From positions 1 to 32,896 of the forward strand of contig DATJVP010000080.1 in assembly GCA_035581425.1 (NCBI GenBank): a DNA stretch of 32,896 nucleotides, in the 5' to 3' direction. Below, piece by piece: positions 15,309 through 23,894 of this stretch. The position numbers were made by a program, and so were the translations under genes. Every line of letters begins with the position of its first letter. Within the stretch, counting starts at the first letter, position 1. The DNA comes from DASZHJ01 sp035581425 (GTDB lineage: Bacteria > Pseudomonadota > Alphaproteobacteria > ATCC43930 > CGMCC-115725). A model generated the notes under the pieces. The model was not told where the DNA came from, did no database searches, and saw only the letters and a list, made by a program, of their open reading frames with translations.

Positions 15309-16508
15309 ATGACCCAGAAGCCGCTCGCGGGCATCCGCGTCATCGACCTCTCGAGCTTCATTTCCGGCCCCTTCTGCACGACCCAGCTCGCGGAGTTCGG
15401 CGCGGAGGTGATCAAGCTCGAGCTGCCGAAGGTCGGCGACGCCTTCCGCCGCTTCGGCACCCCTACGAAATGTGGGGATTCGCTGATCTACCTGAGCGAG
15501 CAGCGTAACAAGAAATCCGTCACCCTCGATCTTCGCACACCCGAGGGCGCCGATATCCTGAAGCGCCTCGCGGCCACCGCCGACGTGGTCGTCGAGAATT
15601 TCCAAGTGGGAACGCTCGAGAAATGGGGCGTCGGCTACGAGGAGCTCAGGAAGCGCAATCCGCGCCTCATCATGGTGCGCATCACCGGCTACGGGCAGAC
15701 CGGCCCCTATCGCGACCGGCCCGGCTTCGGTCGGATCGCCAACGCCTTCGGTGGGCTCTCCTTCCTTGCGGGCTATCCAGATCGTCCGCCGGTGACGCCG
15801 GGCTCCGCGACCATCCCGGATTACCTCACGGGCATCTACGGTGCCTTCGGCGTGCTGCTGGCGCTGCGCGCGCGCGACGCGACCGGCGAGGGGCAGGTGA
15901 TCGACATCGGCCTCTACGAGCCCGTCTTTCGTATCCTCGACGAACTCGCCGCCGCCTATCATCACAGCGGCTTCGTCCGCCAGCGCATGGGGCCGGGCAC
16001 GGTCAATTCCGTCCCGCACAGCCACTATCCCACCAAGGACGGGCGCTGGGTCGCGATCGCCTGCACCACCGACAAGATCTTCGAACGTCTCGCCGGCGCG
16101 ATGGATCGCCCGGAGGTCGCGGGCGGCGGCAAATACACGACGCTGAAGCAACGTTCCGCTGCGCGCGAGGAGGTCGATGCCTTCGTCACGCGTTGGACCT
16201 CGAGCCTCGACCGCGCGGCGGTACTGGAGATCTGCGAGGCGCATCAGGTCCCCTGCGGTCCCGTCTATGCGATCGACGAGATATTTTCCGACCCGCAATA
16301 CAAGGCGCGCGAGAATATTCTCACGATCAAGGACGAGCGCGTCGGCGAGATCGCCGTGCCGAATGTGGTGCCGCGCTTGACGCAGACGCCCGGCAGCCTC
16401 GAATGGCTGGGGCCGCCGCTGGGCGCGCACACCAAGGAGGTTCTCGGCGGGCTCCTCGGTCTCGACGACGCGCGGCTTGCCGAATTGCGCGAGAAGGGTG
16501 TGATCTGA
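15309..16508 (+). CDS. CaiB/BaiF family (class III) CoA-transferase
   Basis: A 399-residue enzyme of the formyl-CoA transferase fold. PLAGIRVIDLSSFISGPFCT and GAEVIKLELP form the N-terminal Rossmann part, and the catalytic Asp is D171 in IPDYLTGIYG. These enzymes move CoA from a donor such as succinyl-CoA to a free carboxylate, activating it for later steps. In this operon it is followed, with a one-base overlap, by a CitE-like lyase; the pairing resembles itaconate/citramalate breakdown, where a class III transferase makes the acyl-CoA that the lyase cleaves. The substrate itself cannot be read from the sequence. ATG 15309 follows the MFS stop by nine bases. Confidence 0.92.
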   Translation: MTQKPLAGIRVIDLSSFISGPFCTTQLAEFGAEVIKLELPKVGDAFRRFGTPTKCGDSLIYLSEQRNKKSVTLDLRTPEGADILKRLAATADVVVENFQVGTLEKWGVGYEELRKRNPRLIMVRITGYGQTGPYRDRPGFGRIANAFGGLSFLAGYPDRPPVTPGSATIPDYLTGIYGAFGVLLALRARDATGEGQVIDIGLYEPVFRILDELAAAYHHSGFVRQRMGPGTVNSVPHSHYPTKDGRWVAIACTTDKIFERLAGAMDRPEVAGGGKYTTLKQRSAAREEVDAFVTRWTSSLDRAAVLEICEAHQVPCGPVYAIDEIFSDPQYKARENILTIKDERVGEIAVPNVVPRLTQTPGSLEWLGPPLGAHTKEVLGGLLGLDDARLAELREKGVI

Positions 16509-17413
16509 TGGGCGCGACACGGGAGCTCCCGGTTTGGCGCTCGATGCTTTTCGTGCCGGTGACCGTGCAGAAGTTCGTCGACGGGGCGGCCAAGCGCGGG
16601 GCCGATGCGATCATCCTCGACCTCGAGGACAGCGTCCCCATCGCGGAGAAGCCGCGCGCCCGCAGCCTGCTGCAGGGTGCCGCGGAGAGCGTCGCGCGGG
16701 GCGGCGCCGATGTGGTCGTGCGGATCAATCGGCCGCTCCGCATGGCGGTCGCGGACATCGAGGCCGCGGTCTCTCCGCGCGTCGCCGCACTGGCGCTGCC
16801 GAAGGTCGAGAGCGCGGAGCACTTGTGTCTCCTCGCCGAAGTCATTGACGAGGTCGAATTCGAGCGCGGCGTGCTGCCCGGCTCGACCAAGCTGCTGGCG
16901 ATGGTGGAGACCGCTTCCGCGTTCTTCCGCATGGCCGAGATCGCCCGTGCCCACCCGCGGCTCGTTGCGATGACGTTGGGCGCGGAGGATTTCGCGCTCT
17001 CCGTCGGCATGGTGCCGGAGGCGGAGGGGCTCCTCTTCCCGAAGCAGCAGATGATCATTGCGGCGCGCGCGGCGGGGATCTTGCCAATGGGCTTCCTCGG
17101 GACGGTTGCGGATTTCCGCGACCTCGATGCCTTCCGGGCGACGCTGCGGCGCTCGCGGCGGATCGGATTCATGGGCGCCTCGGTCATCCATCCCGCGCAG
17201 GTGCCGATCCTCAACGAGGAGTTTGCGCCCTCGACCGAGGAGGTTGCGCATGCCGAGCGCGTCGTCGCGGCCTACGCCAAATCGACCGCCGAAGGCATCG
17301 GCGCCATCGTGGTCGACGGCAAGATGATCGACGTACCTGTGGTCGAGCGCGCGCAGGCGGTGCTCGCGCGCCATCGCGCGATCCAAGTGCGGCAGGCGAA
17401 GCAGCCGGGATGA
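16508..17413 (+). CDS. CitE-like CoA lyase (HpcH/HpaI aldolase family)
   Basis: A 301-residue TIM-barrel enzyme. RSMLFVPVTVQKFVDGAAKR, ILDLEDSVP (E40, D41), VRINR (R72), PKVESAEH, METASAFF and LGAEDFALSVGM are the usual CitE/citramalyl-CoA/malyl-CoA lyase blocks, with the carboxylates binding Mg2+. Enzymes of this group cleave or form a C–C bond in 2- or 3-hydroxyacyl-CoA esters, giving acetyl-CoA (or another acyl-CoA) and a 2-oxo acid. The ATG overlaps the transferase stop (TGATG) and the prpD ATG overlaps its stop (ATGA), so all three are translationally coupled and probably act in sequence. Confidence 0.9.
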   Translation: MGATRELPVWRSMLFVPVTVQKFVDGAAKRGADAIILDLEDSVPIAEKPRARSLLQGAAESVARGGADVVVRINRPLRMAVADIEAAVSPRVAALALPKVESAEHLCLLAEVIDEVEFERGVLPGSTKLLAMVETASAFFRMAEIARAHPRLVAMTLGAEDFALSVGMVPEAEGLLFPKQQMIIAARAAGILPMGFLGTVADFRDLDAFRATLRRSRRIGFMGASVIHPAQVPILNEEFAPSTEEVAHAERVVAAYAKSTAEGIGAIVVDGKMIDVPVVERAQAVLARHRAIQVRQAKQPG

Positions 17414-18924
17414 TCGCGCATGAGGTCCGCGTCCATCCCTCCGCGAGCGCGCTGCCGCGCGAGCGACAGCTCGCCTGGAAACTCGCGGAGATCGCAACCC
17501 TTCCGGAGATCGACGCCGATACCGCGGAGATGGTGGCAGCGCGCGCAATCGACAACGCCGCCGTCGCTATCGCCGCGATCAATCGCAAGCCCGTGGCGGC
17601 GGCGCGTGCGATGGCGCTCGCAAATCCGCGCGCCGGCCGCGCGACGCTCTTCGGCCTCGATCCCACCGTCACGGTTCCCGCGGAATGGGCTGCCTGGGCC
17701 AATGCGACGGCGGTCCGCGAGCTCGACTTCCATGACACTTTCCTCGCAGCCGACTACGCGCATCCCGGCGACTCCATTGCGCCTCTCATTGCAGTGGCGC
17801 AGCAGACGGGGCGCGATGGCGCGGCGCTGACGCGCGCAATCGCGGTTGCCTACGAAGTGCACGTGGCGCTGGTCAAGGCGATCGGGCTCCATCCCCATAA
17901 GAAGGACCACGTCGCGCATCTCTGCCCCGCGACTGTCGTGGGGATCGGGCGGCTCCTCGATTTGCCGGTCGCGACGGTCCATCAGGCCGTCAATCAGGCC
18001 GTGCATCTCTCCTTCTCGACGCGACAATCGCGCAAGGGCGAGATCAGCTCCTGGAAGGCCTTCGTGCCGGGCTTCTCCGGCAAGCTCGCGATCGAGTGCG
18101 TCGATCGCGCGATGCGCGGCGAGGCGAGCCCGAGCCCGATCTATGAGGGCGAGGACTCCGTCATTGCCTGGATGCTCGCAGGGCCCGATGCCGTCTACGA
18201 GGTTGTGTTGCCCGCGCCAGGCGAGCGCCCCCGCGCCATCCACGAGACATTCACCAAGGCGCACTCCGCGGAATATCAGGCGCAGGCCCTCATCGATCTC
18301 GCAATCGACCTCCGCCGCCGGATCGATACCGGGGCGATCGCCGAGCTCACGGTGCACACGAGCCATCACACGCATAATGTGATCGGCAGCGGCGCCAAGG
18401 ACCCGCAGAAGTACGATCCCGACGCGAGCCGCGAGACCCTCGACCATTCGCTTTCCTACATCCTCGCGGTGGCGCTCGAGGACGGCGCCTGGCATCACGA
18501 GCGGAGCTATACCCCTGAGCGTGCGCACCGTCCCTCGACTGTTGCGCTCTGGCGCAAGATCCGCACCGTCGAGGACCCGCTCTGGACCGCGCGCTATCGC
18601 GACCCCGATCCCAGAAAGCGCGCCTATGGCGGGCGCGTGGTGGTCCGGCTCCACGACGGCCGCACCGTGGAGGCCGAGCTCGCCGTCGCCGACGCGCATC
18701 CCAATGGCCGCCATCCCTGGCGCCTGCCGGACTACGAGAGAAAGTTCCGCACGCTTGCCGCCGGCCTCGTTGCGGGGGGCGAGATGGAGCGCTTCCTGGG
18801 AGACGCGCGCGACTTGCGGGCACTCTCCGCCGATGCCCTTCGCCGGCTCAACCCGACGCTGCCGCCCGGCGCCGTTCAACCATCGCGGCCGACGCATGAG
18901 GGAATTCTGGATTGGCCACAGTAG
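17410..18924 (+). CDS. prpD: MmgE/PrpD family 2-methylcitrate dehydratase
   Basis: A 504-residue enzyme, close in length and sequence to E. coli PrpD. ELDFHDTFLAADYAHPGDS, HPHKKDHVAHL, TRQSRKGEISSWKAF, DPQKYDPDASRETLDHS and DGAWHHERSYTPERA are nearly the PrpD consensus. PrpD dehydrates (2S,3S)-2-methylcitrate to 2-methyl-cis-aconitate in propionate oxidation. Here prpB and prpC are absent; the partners are a CoA-transferase and a CitE-like lyase, so either it serves a different citrate-like acid or it backs up a propionate pathway encoded elsewhere. The family also contains cis-aconitate decarboxylase, but the close match to PrpD favours a dehydratase. It ends 25 bases from a convergent hydrolase gene. 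Confidence 0.87.
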   Translation: MIAHEVRVHPSASALPRERQLAWKLAEIATLPEIDADTAEMVAARAIDNAAVAIAAINRKPVAAARAMALANPRAGRATLFGLDPTVTVPAEWAAWANATAVRELDFHDTFLAADYAHPGDSIAPLIAVAQQTGRDGAALTRAIAVAYEVHVALVKAIGLHPHKKDHVAHLCPATVVGIGRLLDLPVATVHQAVNQAVHLSFSTRQSRKGEISSWKAFVPGFSGKLAIECVDRAMRGEASPSPIYEGEDSVIAWMLAGPDAVYEVVLPAPGERPRAIHETFTKAHSAEYQAQALIDLAIDLRRRIDTGAIAELTVHTSHHTHNVIGSGAKDPQKYDPDASRETLDHSLSYILAVALEDGAWHHERSYTPERAHRPSTVALWRKIRTVEDPLWTARYRDPDPRKRAYGGRVVVRLHDGRTVEAELAVADAHPNGRHPWRLPDYERKFRTLAAGLVAGGEMERFLGDARDLRALSADALRRLNPTLPPGAVQPSRPTHEGILDWPQ

Positions 18925-18949
18925 GCTGGTCGCAGCGAGTGACGGGTTC

Positions 18950-19786
18950 CTACTTCGCCAGAGCCGCGCGCAGTGCTTCGTGGAAGCGCGCGGACGCTTC
19001 GTATTGGACCCAGTGACCGGCGTCGGGGATCGCGGCGAAGCTCGCATCGGGCTGGAAGGAACACAGCAGGCGACGATATTCCTCGAGCGTGCCGCGGGCG
19101 GTCACGTCCTGCGCGCCCCAGATGCCGTGGAGCCGCGCCTTCGCTTGCGGCAAGGCTGTGAGCAGCGTCGCCGCACGCGAAAGCGGCCGGCTGCGGGCGC
19201 GCGCACGCTCGGCATTGCGCGTTTGCAGATGGATCGCGAGGTCGTCGATCGCCTGCGGGTTCGCCAACATGAGCAGCGCCAAATTTTTACGATGCGCCGC
19301 GCGCTGCGCTGCCGGGTCGGGACGCTCGCGCCAGTTCACGAGCTCGATCGCGGTGCGGCGGGGAATCCCGAGACCGCCGGAGCCCACGAGGACAAGCCGC
19401 CGCATCCGCGTCCCCACGGTCGCCGCGATGTGCCCGCCGATGAGGCCGCCAAAGGAAAAGCCCGCGAGATCGAATGACTCTCCCACAGCAAGCAGCGAGG
19501 CGAGGCCCACGCCGGCGATCTCCGCAATGCTCGCAGCAGAATAAGGCTCCGGCGGCATGTCGGAATCGCCAAGCCCCGGCAAGTCCGGAACGAGGAGTCG
19601 ATAGTGCAGCGCGAGCGGTTCGACGTTGCGAAACCAATGCGTCCAGGAGCCATAGCCGCCGTGCAGGAGCGCCAAGGGAGGGCCCTCGCCCCAGACGTGC
19701 CAGACCATGGAGCCGGCGCCGCAGGGCGTGCGCACGATCGTCGCGCGCGCCTCGAGCGCCGCCACCGCCGCGGCGGGATCCGTCAT
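18950..19786 (-). CDS. Alpha/beta hydrolase fold enzyme
   Basis: A 278-residue hydrolase without a signal peptide, so cytoplasmic. The oxyanion-hole motif LLHGGYGSWTHW (near 41–50), the nucleophile elbow AGFSFGG (S111), the acid in WGAQD (D227) and the base in PDAGHWVQYE (H258) are all in place. The layout is like the meta-cleavage product hydrolases and small esterases, which cleave C–C or ester bonds; which of these applies is unknown. It follows the ThDP-dependent enzyme on the same strand after seven bases and should be co-transcribed with it. A 2-oxo acid decarboxylase next to an acyl hydrolase suggests aromatic or keto-acid side-chain breakdown, by inference. Confidence 0.9.
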   Translation of the reverse strand: MTDPAAAVAALEARATIVRTPCGAGSMVWHVWGEGPPLALLHGGYGSWTHWFRNVEPLALHYRLLVPDLPGLGDSDMPPEPYSAASIAEIAGVGLASLLAVGESFDLAGFSFGGLIGGHIAATVGTRMRRLVLVGSGGLGIPRRTAIELVNWRERPDPAAQRAAHRKNLALLMLANPQAIDDLAIHLQTRNAERARARSRPLSRAATLLTALPQAKARLHGIWGAQDVTARGTLEEYRRLLCSFQPDASFAAIPDAGHWVQYEASARFHEALRAALAK

Positions 19787-19793
19787 TGCACGC

Positions 19794-21470
19794 TCAGACC
19801 GGCTTGAAAGCTGGATCGATCTGCACGTCGATGAGCAGGGGCTCCTTGCCGGCGATGCCGCGCTTCACCAGCGCCGTCGCCTCCGCAAGCGTCGTCGCGC
19901 GCTCGGCCGCGAGGCCGAAGGAGCGCGCGAGGCCCACGAAATCGACGCGAGGATTGACGAGGTCCATGCCGACATAGAGATCGGTCTGCGCAGCGTGGCC
20001 GCGCATGTTGTTCACGCGCTGCTTCAGGATGCGATAGGAGGCGTTGTTGAGGATCACGAATACCACCGGCACTTGCTCATGCGCGGCGGTCCAGAGCGCC
20101 TGGCAGGTGTAGAGCGCGCTTCCGTCGCCGATGAGCGCGACGACGGGCCGGTCCGGCAGCGCGAGCTTGGCGCCGATCGCCGCGGGCAGGCCCCAGCCGA
20201 TGCCGCCGCCGCGAAGCGCGAAAAAGCTCTGGGGATCGTTGCTCTTGATGAGTTGGCGCAGCCCGGCGCTCGAGGAGATCGATTCGTCGATCACCACCGC
20301 CTCCGGCGGCAGCAACTCGCCGAGCGCATGCATGAGCGAGAGCGGACGGATCGGGACTTCGTGGGCCTCACTCCTCGCGCGAGCCTTGAGCTTCTCGAGC
20401 TCCGCCGCGACCGCCGCGCGGATCGCGGCAACGCGCGCCTTCGCGGCCTCGCGCTGCGCCGCCGTCATGTTGGATTTAAGCGCCACGAGCAGATCCTTGA
20501 GTGTCGCTCCGGCGTCGCCGAGGATCGAGACCTTCTCGGGGTAGTTCTTGCCGAGCTCCCAGGGATCGGTGTCGATGTGGATGATCGGCAGGCCCTTGGG
20601 CATGGGATCGACATCGGAGGGAAGCGACATCGTAAAGAGGTCGCCGCCGATCGAGAACAGCAGGTCGTGCTGCTCCAGGAGCGCGCGGATGTTGGGCGCG
20701 AGCCGCGTCACTGCGCCCTTGAAAAGCGGGTGCGAGGCCGGGAACGAGGCCGTGCTGGCGACGCCCTCGGGATAGACGGGCGCGCCCAGGAGCTCCGCGA
20801 CTTCCACGATCTCCGCATGCGCCCGGCTTTGTGCGACGGCGTCGCCGGCCATGATCACGGGGCGCTCGGATCGCAGCAGCAGCTTCGCCGCCGCGTCGAT
20901 CGCCTCGGCATCGCCGCGATGCCCCATCGCGACCCGTGTGGGCGCGCCCAAATCGACCTCGGCCTCCGAGGTGAGGACGTCGCCCGGCAGCGACAGGAAG
21001 ACCGGTCCGCGCGGGGGTGCGAGCGCGGTCTTGGCGGCGCGATGGATGGCGCGCGGCAGCTCCACGAGCCGGTGGACCTCGGAGGACCACTTGACCAGCG
21101 GCCGCGCGATCGGCGGAAGGTCGTCCCAGAGGATCGGCTCGGTGAAGGTGAAGCTCTGGTCGTGCTGACCCGCGGTGACGAGGATCGGCGCTCCCGCCTT
21201 CTTGGCGTCGTAGAGCATGCCCATGGCATTGCCGAGACCGGGCGCCACGTGGAAATTGGTGACGGCGAGGCGGTGCCCGGCCTGGGCATAGCCGTCGGCC
21301 ATCGCCATCACCGCCGCCTCCTGCAGCCCCAGCACGTAGCGAATGCCGGGCTCGACCGCGAGCGCATCCATCAGCGGCAGTTCCGTCGTGCCGGGATTGC
21401 CGAAGATAATGTCGACGCCCTCTTGCTTCAGGAGCTCCAGAAGAACCCGCTTACCCGCCATCACCGCCAT
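19794..21470 (-). CDS. Thiamine-diphosphate-dependent decarboxylase, benzoylformate decarboxylase-like
   Basis: A 558-residue enzyme of the acetolactate synthase/pyruvate decarboxylase family. The activating Glu lies in GLQEAAVMAMADGY (E51), a His in TNFHVAPGLGNAMG (H74) matches the first catalytic His of benzoylformate decarboxylase, and the ThDP motif runs from GDG (448–450) to NN (475–476). The second catalytic His of that enzyme (His281 in P. putida) is not found in the matching segment GGDLFTMSLPSDVD (275–288), so the substrate is probably not benzoylformate. The FAD-binding features of acetolactate synthase cannot be judged by eye. GGAGG stands four bases before ATG 21470. A perfect 8-bp hairpin lies 20 bases upstream of the start. 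Confidence 0.87.
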   Translation of the reverse strand: MAVMAGKRVLLELLKQEGVDIIFGNPGTTELPLMDALAVEPGIRYVLGLQEAAVMAMADGYAQAGHRLAVTNFHVAPGLGNAMGMLYDAKKAGAPILVTAGQHDQSFTFTEPILWDDLPPIARPLVKWSSEVHRLVELPRAIHRAAKTALAPPRGPVFLSLPGDVLTSEAEVDLGAPTRVAMGHRGDAEAIDAAAKLLLRSERPVIMAGDAVAQSRAHAEIVEVAELLGAPVYPEGVASTASFPASHPLFKGAVTRLAPNIRALLEQHDLLFSIGGDLFTMSLPSDVDPMPKGLPIIHIDTDPWELGKNYPEKVSILGDAGATLKDLLVALKSNMTAAQREAAKARVAAIRAAVAAELEKLKARARSEAHEVPIRPLSLMHALGELLPPEAVVIDESISSSAGLRQLIKSNDPQSFFALRGGGIGWGLPAAIGAKLALPDRPVVALIGDGSALYTCQALWTAAHEQVPVVFVILNNASYRILKQRVNNMRGHAAQTDLYVGMDLVNPRVDFVGLARSFGLAAERATTLAEATALVKRGIAGKEPLLIDVQIDPAFKPV

Positions 21471-21490
21471 GACGCCTCCGATATGAAAAT

Positions 21491-21510
21491 CCCCCTCACC
21501 CTTGAGGGGG
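21491..21510 (-). promoter_or_regulatory. Perfect GC-rich hairpin in the leader of the ThDP-enzyme gene
   Basis: CCCCCTCA (21491–21498) and TGAGGGGG (21503–21510) are perfect complements around a four-base loop. On the minus strand the hairpin is followed by ATTTTC and then, 20 bases after its end, by the ATG at 21470. This resembles a short intrinsic terminator or attenuator in the 5' leader, or a protein-binding inverted repeat. The T-run is only four long, so termination would be weak. Confidence 0.4.
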
Positions 21511-21676
21511 GCTTCGAGTGCTCCAACTGCATTTAGCTCATGGTCTCATTATGCCCGAGCCAGAGGCGGACCAGAACCGACGCGATTGATCCCATACGCC
21601 CCATTCCCAATACCGAATAGCTCACCGACGGACAACGTGGTCAAATTTGATGCTGGTCCGACCAGGGAGGACACCG

Positions 21677-23773
21677 ATGTTCACACGCGAGCGCAAAGCC
21701 GGAATACTGACGCTGCTGATCGCGGCAGGATTGCTCGGCTGGGTCACTGGCCCGTCTGAAGCTGCCGTGCGTGTCGAAGGGCAGGTCCAGGCGGGCGGCG
21801 GCGCGGTCTCTGGATCGACGGTGAGTCTATGGGCGGCAAGCGCCGGCTCGCCAGTGCGATTGGCGCAAGTACAGACCGACGCGGGCGGTAACTTTGTCCT
21901 ATCCGTCGACCAGACGCCAAGCGGTGCTCCGAGCTTTTATCTCATCGCCAATGGCGGAACCGCCGCCATTAGCAGGGCCAAGGGCGCCAACGGGGCAATC
22001 GCGCTCTTGGCCGTGCTAGGTGGCGCCCCGCCGGCGCGGGTCATCGTCAACGAGTTCACCACCATCGCCTCCGTGTGGACGCACGCGCAATTCCTTAGTG
22101 GCACGGCCATCCAGGGCAACATGCTCGGCCTGCGTATCGCCGCCGGCAACGTCCCCAATTTCGTCGATATTACGACTGGCGGGTGGGGCGAGGCCATTCA
22201 GGGGCCGCTGAATAGCGGCCAGACGCCGACGATGGCCAACTTCGCCACGCTGGCGGACGTGCTAGCCGGCTGCACCACGCGCGTCGTGGAGGATGCGTGC
22301 GCCAAGCTCTTCGCTGCCGCCGCGCCGCCCAACGGCAGCGCGCCGACCGACACACTAACATCGGCAGAGTCGATCGCACGCTATCCCTGGTACCAACCTG
22401 GGCGGTTATTTGCCCTGCTCGACCAGTTCTATCCGGTGCCACCGGTCAAGATGGACGGCCAGCCGAAGCCGCCGAACATGCGCCCGGTCCCGTTCATGCC
22501 TTACTTGATCTGGGTGCCGAGCGCCTGGGTCCTGCCGCTAAAATTCGACGGGGGTGGATATCGCGCAGGTGGCAAGGCCATGTTCGACAGCGAAGGCAAT
22601 CTCTGGGTCGGCGACAATTTCACAATCGGCTGGCAAGGGCAGGACGCCCTGTGGCAAGGCAATGCCACCAAGTTCGCCCCCAATGGCAAGCCGCTCTCGC
22701 CTATCACGACCGGGTTTACCGGCGGCGGAATGGAGGGCGGCACGTTCGGCGCCGCCGTCGACGCCTACGACAACGCCTGGTTCACCACGTATGGCGGCCA
22801 TTCGATCGCGGTGTTCGACAAGAACGGCAAGCCCCTGACGCCTGCCGAAGGCATTACGTTCGACGGCCGTCTCGGGCTGATGCAGGGCATCATCGTCACG
22901 CCCAGCGGCGACGTGTGGGCCCTCGGCGCCTCGCGGAGCCAGCTGATCTACTTCCCGAAGGGTGATCTGACCAAGGGCCGGATCGTTTGCGAGGGCGCGA
23001 CCGAAGAGCCCTGCAAGTCGTTCTTGGGACCGTTCCATCTCGCGATCGATCAGCAGGACCGAATTTGGGTGACCAACGCATTCGCCGAGCACGTGACGCG
23101 ATTCCCGGCCGCCGATCCCAGCAAGGCCGAGAACTTTTATTCCGGGGCAAGCCCCGCCGGGCTGAACGTCGACAGCCAAGGGAATGTCTGGATCACGACC
23201 CGATTCGGCAACGGATTGATGGGCAAGTTCCATCTGGCGGACATGGATCTCCGCGCGAAATTCGGAGGCGTCGTGCCCGGCATGGACTACATGACAACGA
23301 CCATGTCAACGCAGCAAGGAGGAACGGACCATAGCGGCAGCGTCACGCTGCTGAGGCCGGACGGCACGCCCTATCCCGGCTCGCCCTTCACGGGCGGCGG
23401 CTTGCCTGGGCCTTGGGCCGTGGTTGTGGATGGCAACGACAACGTCTGGATATCCAACTTCGCCATGCCGGACAGCCCGATCGTGCAGCTGTGCGGCGTT
23501 CGCACAGAGACCTGTCCGCCTGGCATGAACACCGGCGACCAGATTTCACCGCCCGGCGGCTATGTCGGAGGCGGCTTGCAGATGCAGACCGACATCGCGA
23601 TTGATCCGGCCGGGAATGTCTGGGTGATGAACAACTGGCAGGATATCGCGAGTTGTATCGGCAAACCCCAGGAGGCGCTTTCGACGCGCTGTGGTGGTCA
23701 GGGCGTGGTGATCTTCTACGGGATGGCCAAACCCGTGCGGACACCACAGATCGGTCCGGCACGGGCGCCATGA
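21677..23773 (+). CDS. Secreted NHL/Vgb-type seven-motif beta-propeller protein
   Basis: A 698-residue exported protein. GGGAGG stands six bases before ATG 21677. The signal peptide has a hydrophobic core (about 9–21) and ends at PSEA (about 29). A carboxypeptidase-regulatory-like beta domain (about 31–95) follows, then a region of unknown fold (120–280), then a propeller (about 300–655) with seven DxxGNxW-type motifs: SEGNLWVG, AYDNAWFT, PSGDVWAL, QQDRIWVT, SQGNVWIT, GNDNVWIS, PAGNVWVM. Four spaced Cys pairs (for example CEGATEEPC and CGVRTETC) suggest disulfides. Codon use looks less GC-biased than in flanking genes, hinting at a different history. No function is known to me; a lyase (Vgb-like) or binding role is possible. 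It is divergent from the ThDP gene. Confidence 0.82.
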   Translation: MFTRERKAGILTLLIAAGLLGWVTGPSEAAVRVEGQVQAGGGAVSGSTVSLWAASAGSPVRLAQVQTDAGGNFVLSVDQTPSGAPSFYLIANGGTAAISRAKGANGAIALLAVLGGAPPARVIVNEFTTIASVWTHAQFLSGTAIQGNMLGLRIAAGNVPNFVDITTGGWGEAIQGPLNSGQTPTMANFATLADVLAGCTTRVVEDACAKLFAAAAPPNGSAPTDTLTSAESIARYPWYQPGRLFALLDQFYPVPPVKMDGQPKPPNMRPVPFMPYLIWVPSAWVLPLKFDGGGYRAGGKAMFDSEGNLWVGDNFTIGWQGQDALWQGNATKFAPNGKPLSPITTGFTGGGMEGGTFGAAVDAYDNAWFTTYGGHSIAVFDKNGKPLTPAEGITFDGRLGLMQGIIVTPSGDVWALGASRSQLIYFPKGDLTKGRIVCEGATEEPCKSFLGPFHLAIDQQDRIWVTNAFAEHVTRFPAADPSKAENFYSGASPAGLNVDSQGNVWITTRFGNGLMGKFHLADMDLRAKFGGVVPGMDYMTTTMSTQQGGTDHSGSVTLLRPDGTPYPGSPFTGGGLPGPWAVVVDGNDNVWISNFAMPDSPIVQLCGVRTETCPPGMNTGDQISPPGGYVGGGLQMQTDIAIDPAGNVWVMNNWQDIASCIGKPQEALSTRCGGQGVVIFYGMAKPVRTPQIGPARAP

Positions 23774-23894
23774 GCTGACCGATCGCTCATGCAGGAACGC
23801 TGGGAATGAAGGCTGGAGCACCCGAAGCAACGCCCCTCGCGCGATAAATGGATCGAGCGCACGCCCTTCGACAAATGATTGGCGAACGCGGGGA

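Noticed and set aside
14373..16520. A 715-codon open frame on the minus strand.
   Set aside because: It lies opposite the DHA2 transporter and CoA-transferase genes, both with clear motifs. The translation is Arg/Glu/Asp/Ala-rich without domain features, as expected from the antisense of GC-rich codons.
17410..18924. cis-Aconitate decarboxylase (itaconate-forming) as the identity of the MmgE/PrpD protein.
   Set aside because: The sequence follows the PrpD consensus closely over its whole length, so a 2-methylcitrate-type dehydratase is the better call.
19707..21536. A 609-codon open frame on the plus strand.
   Set aside because: It is antisense to the ThDP enzyme and part of the hydrolase, both with intact catalytic motifs.
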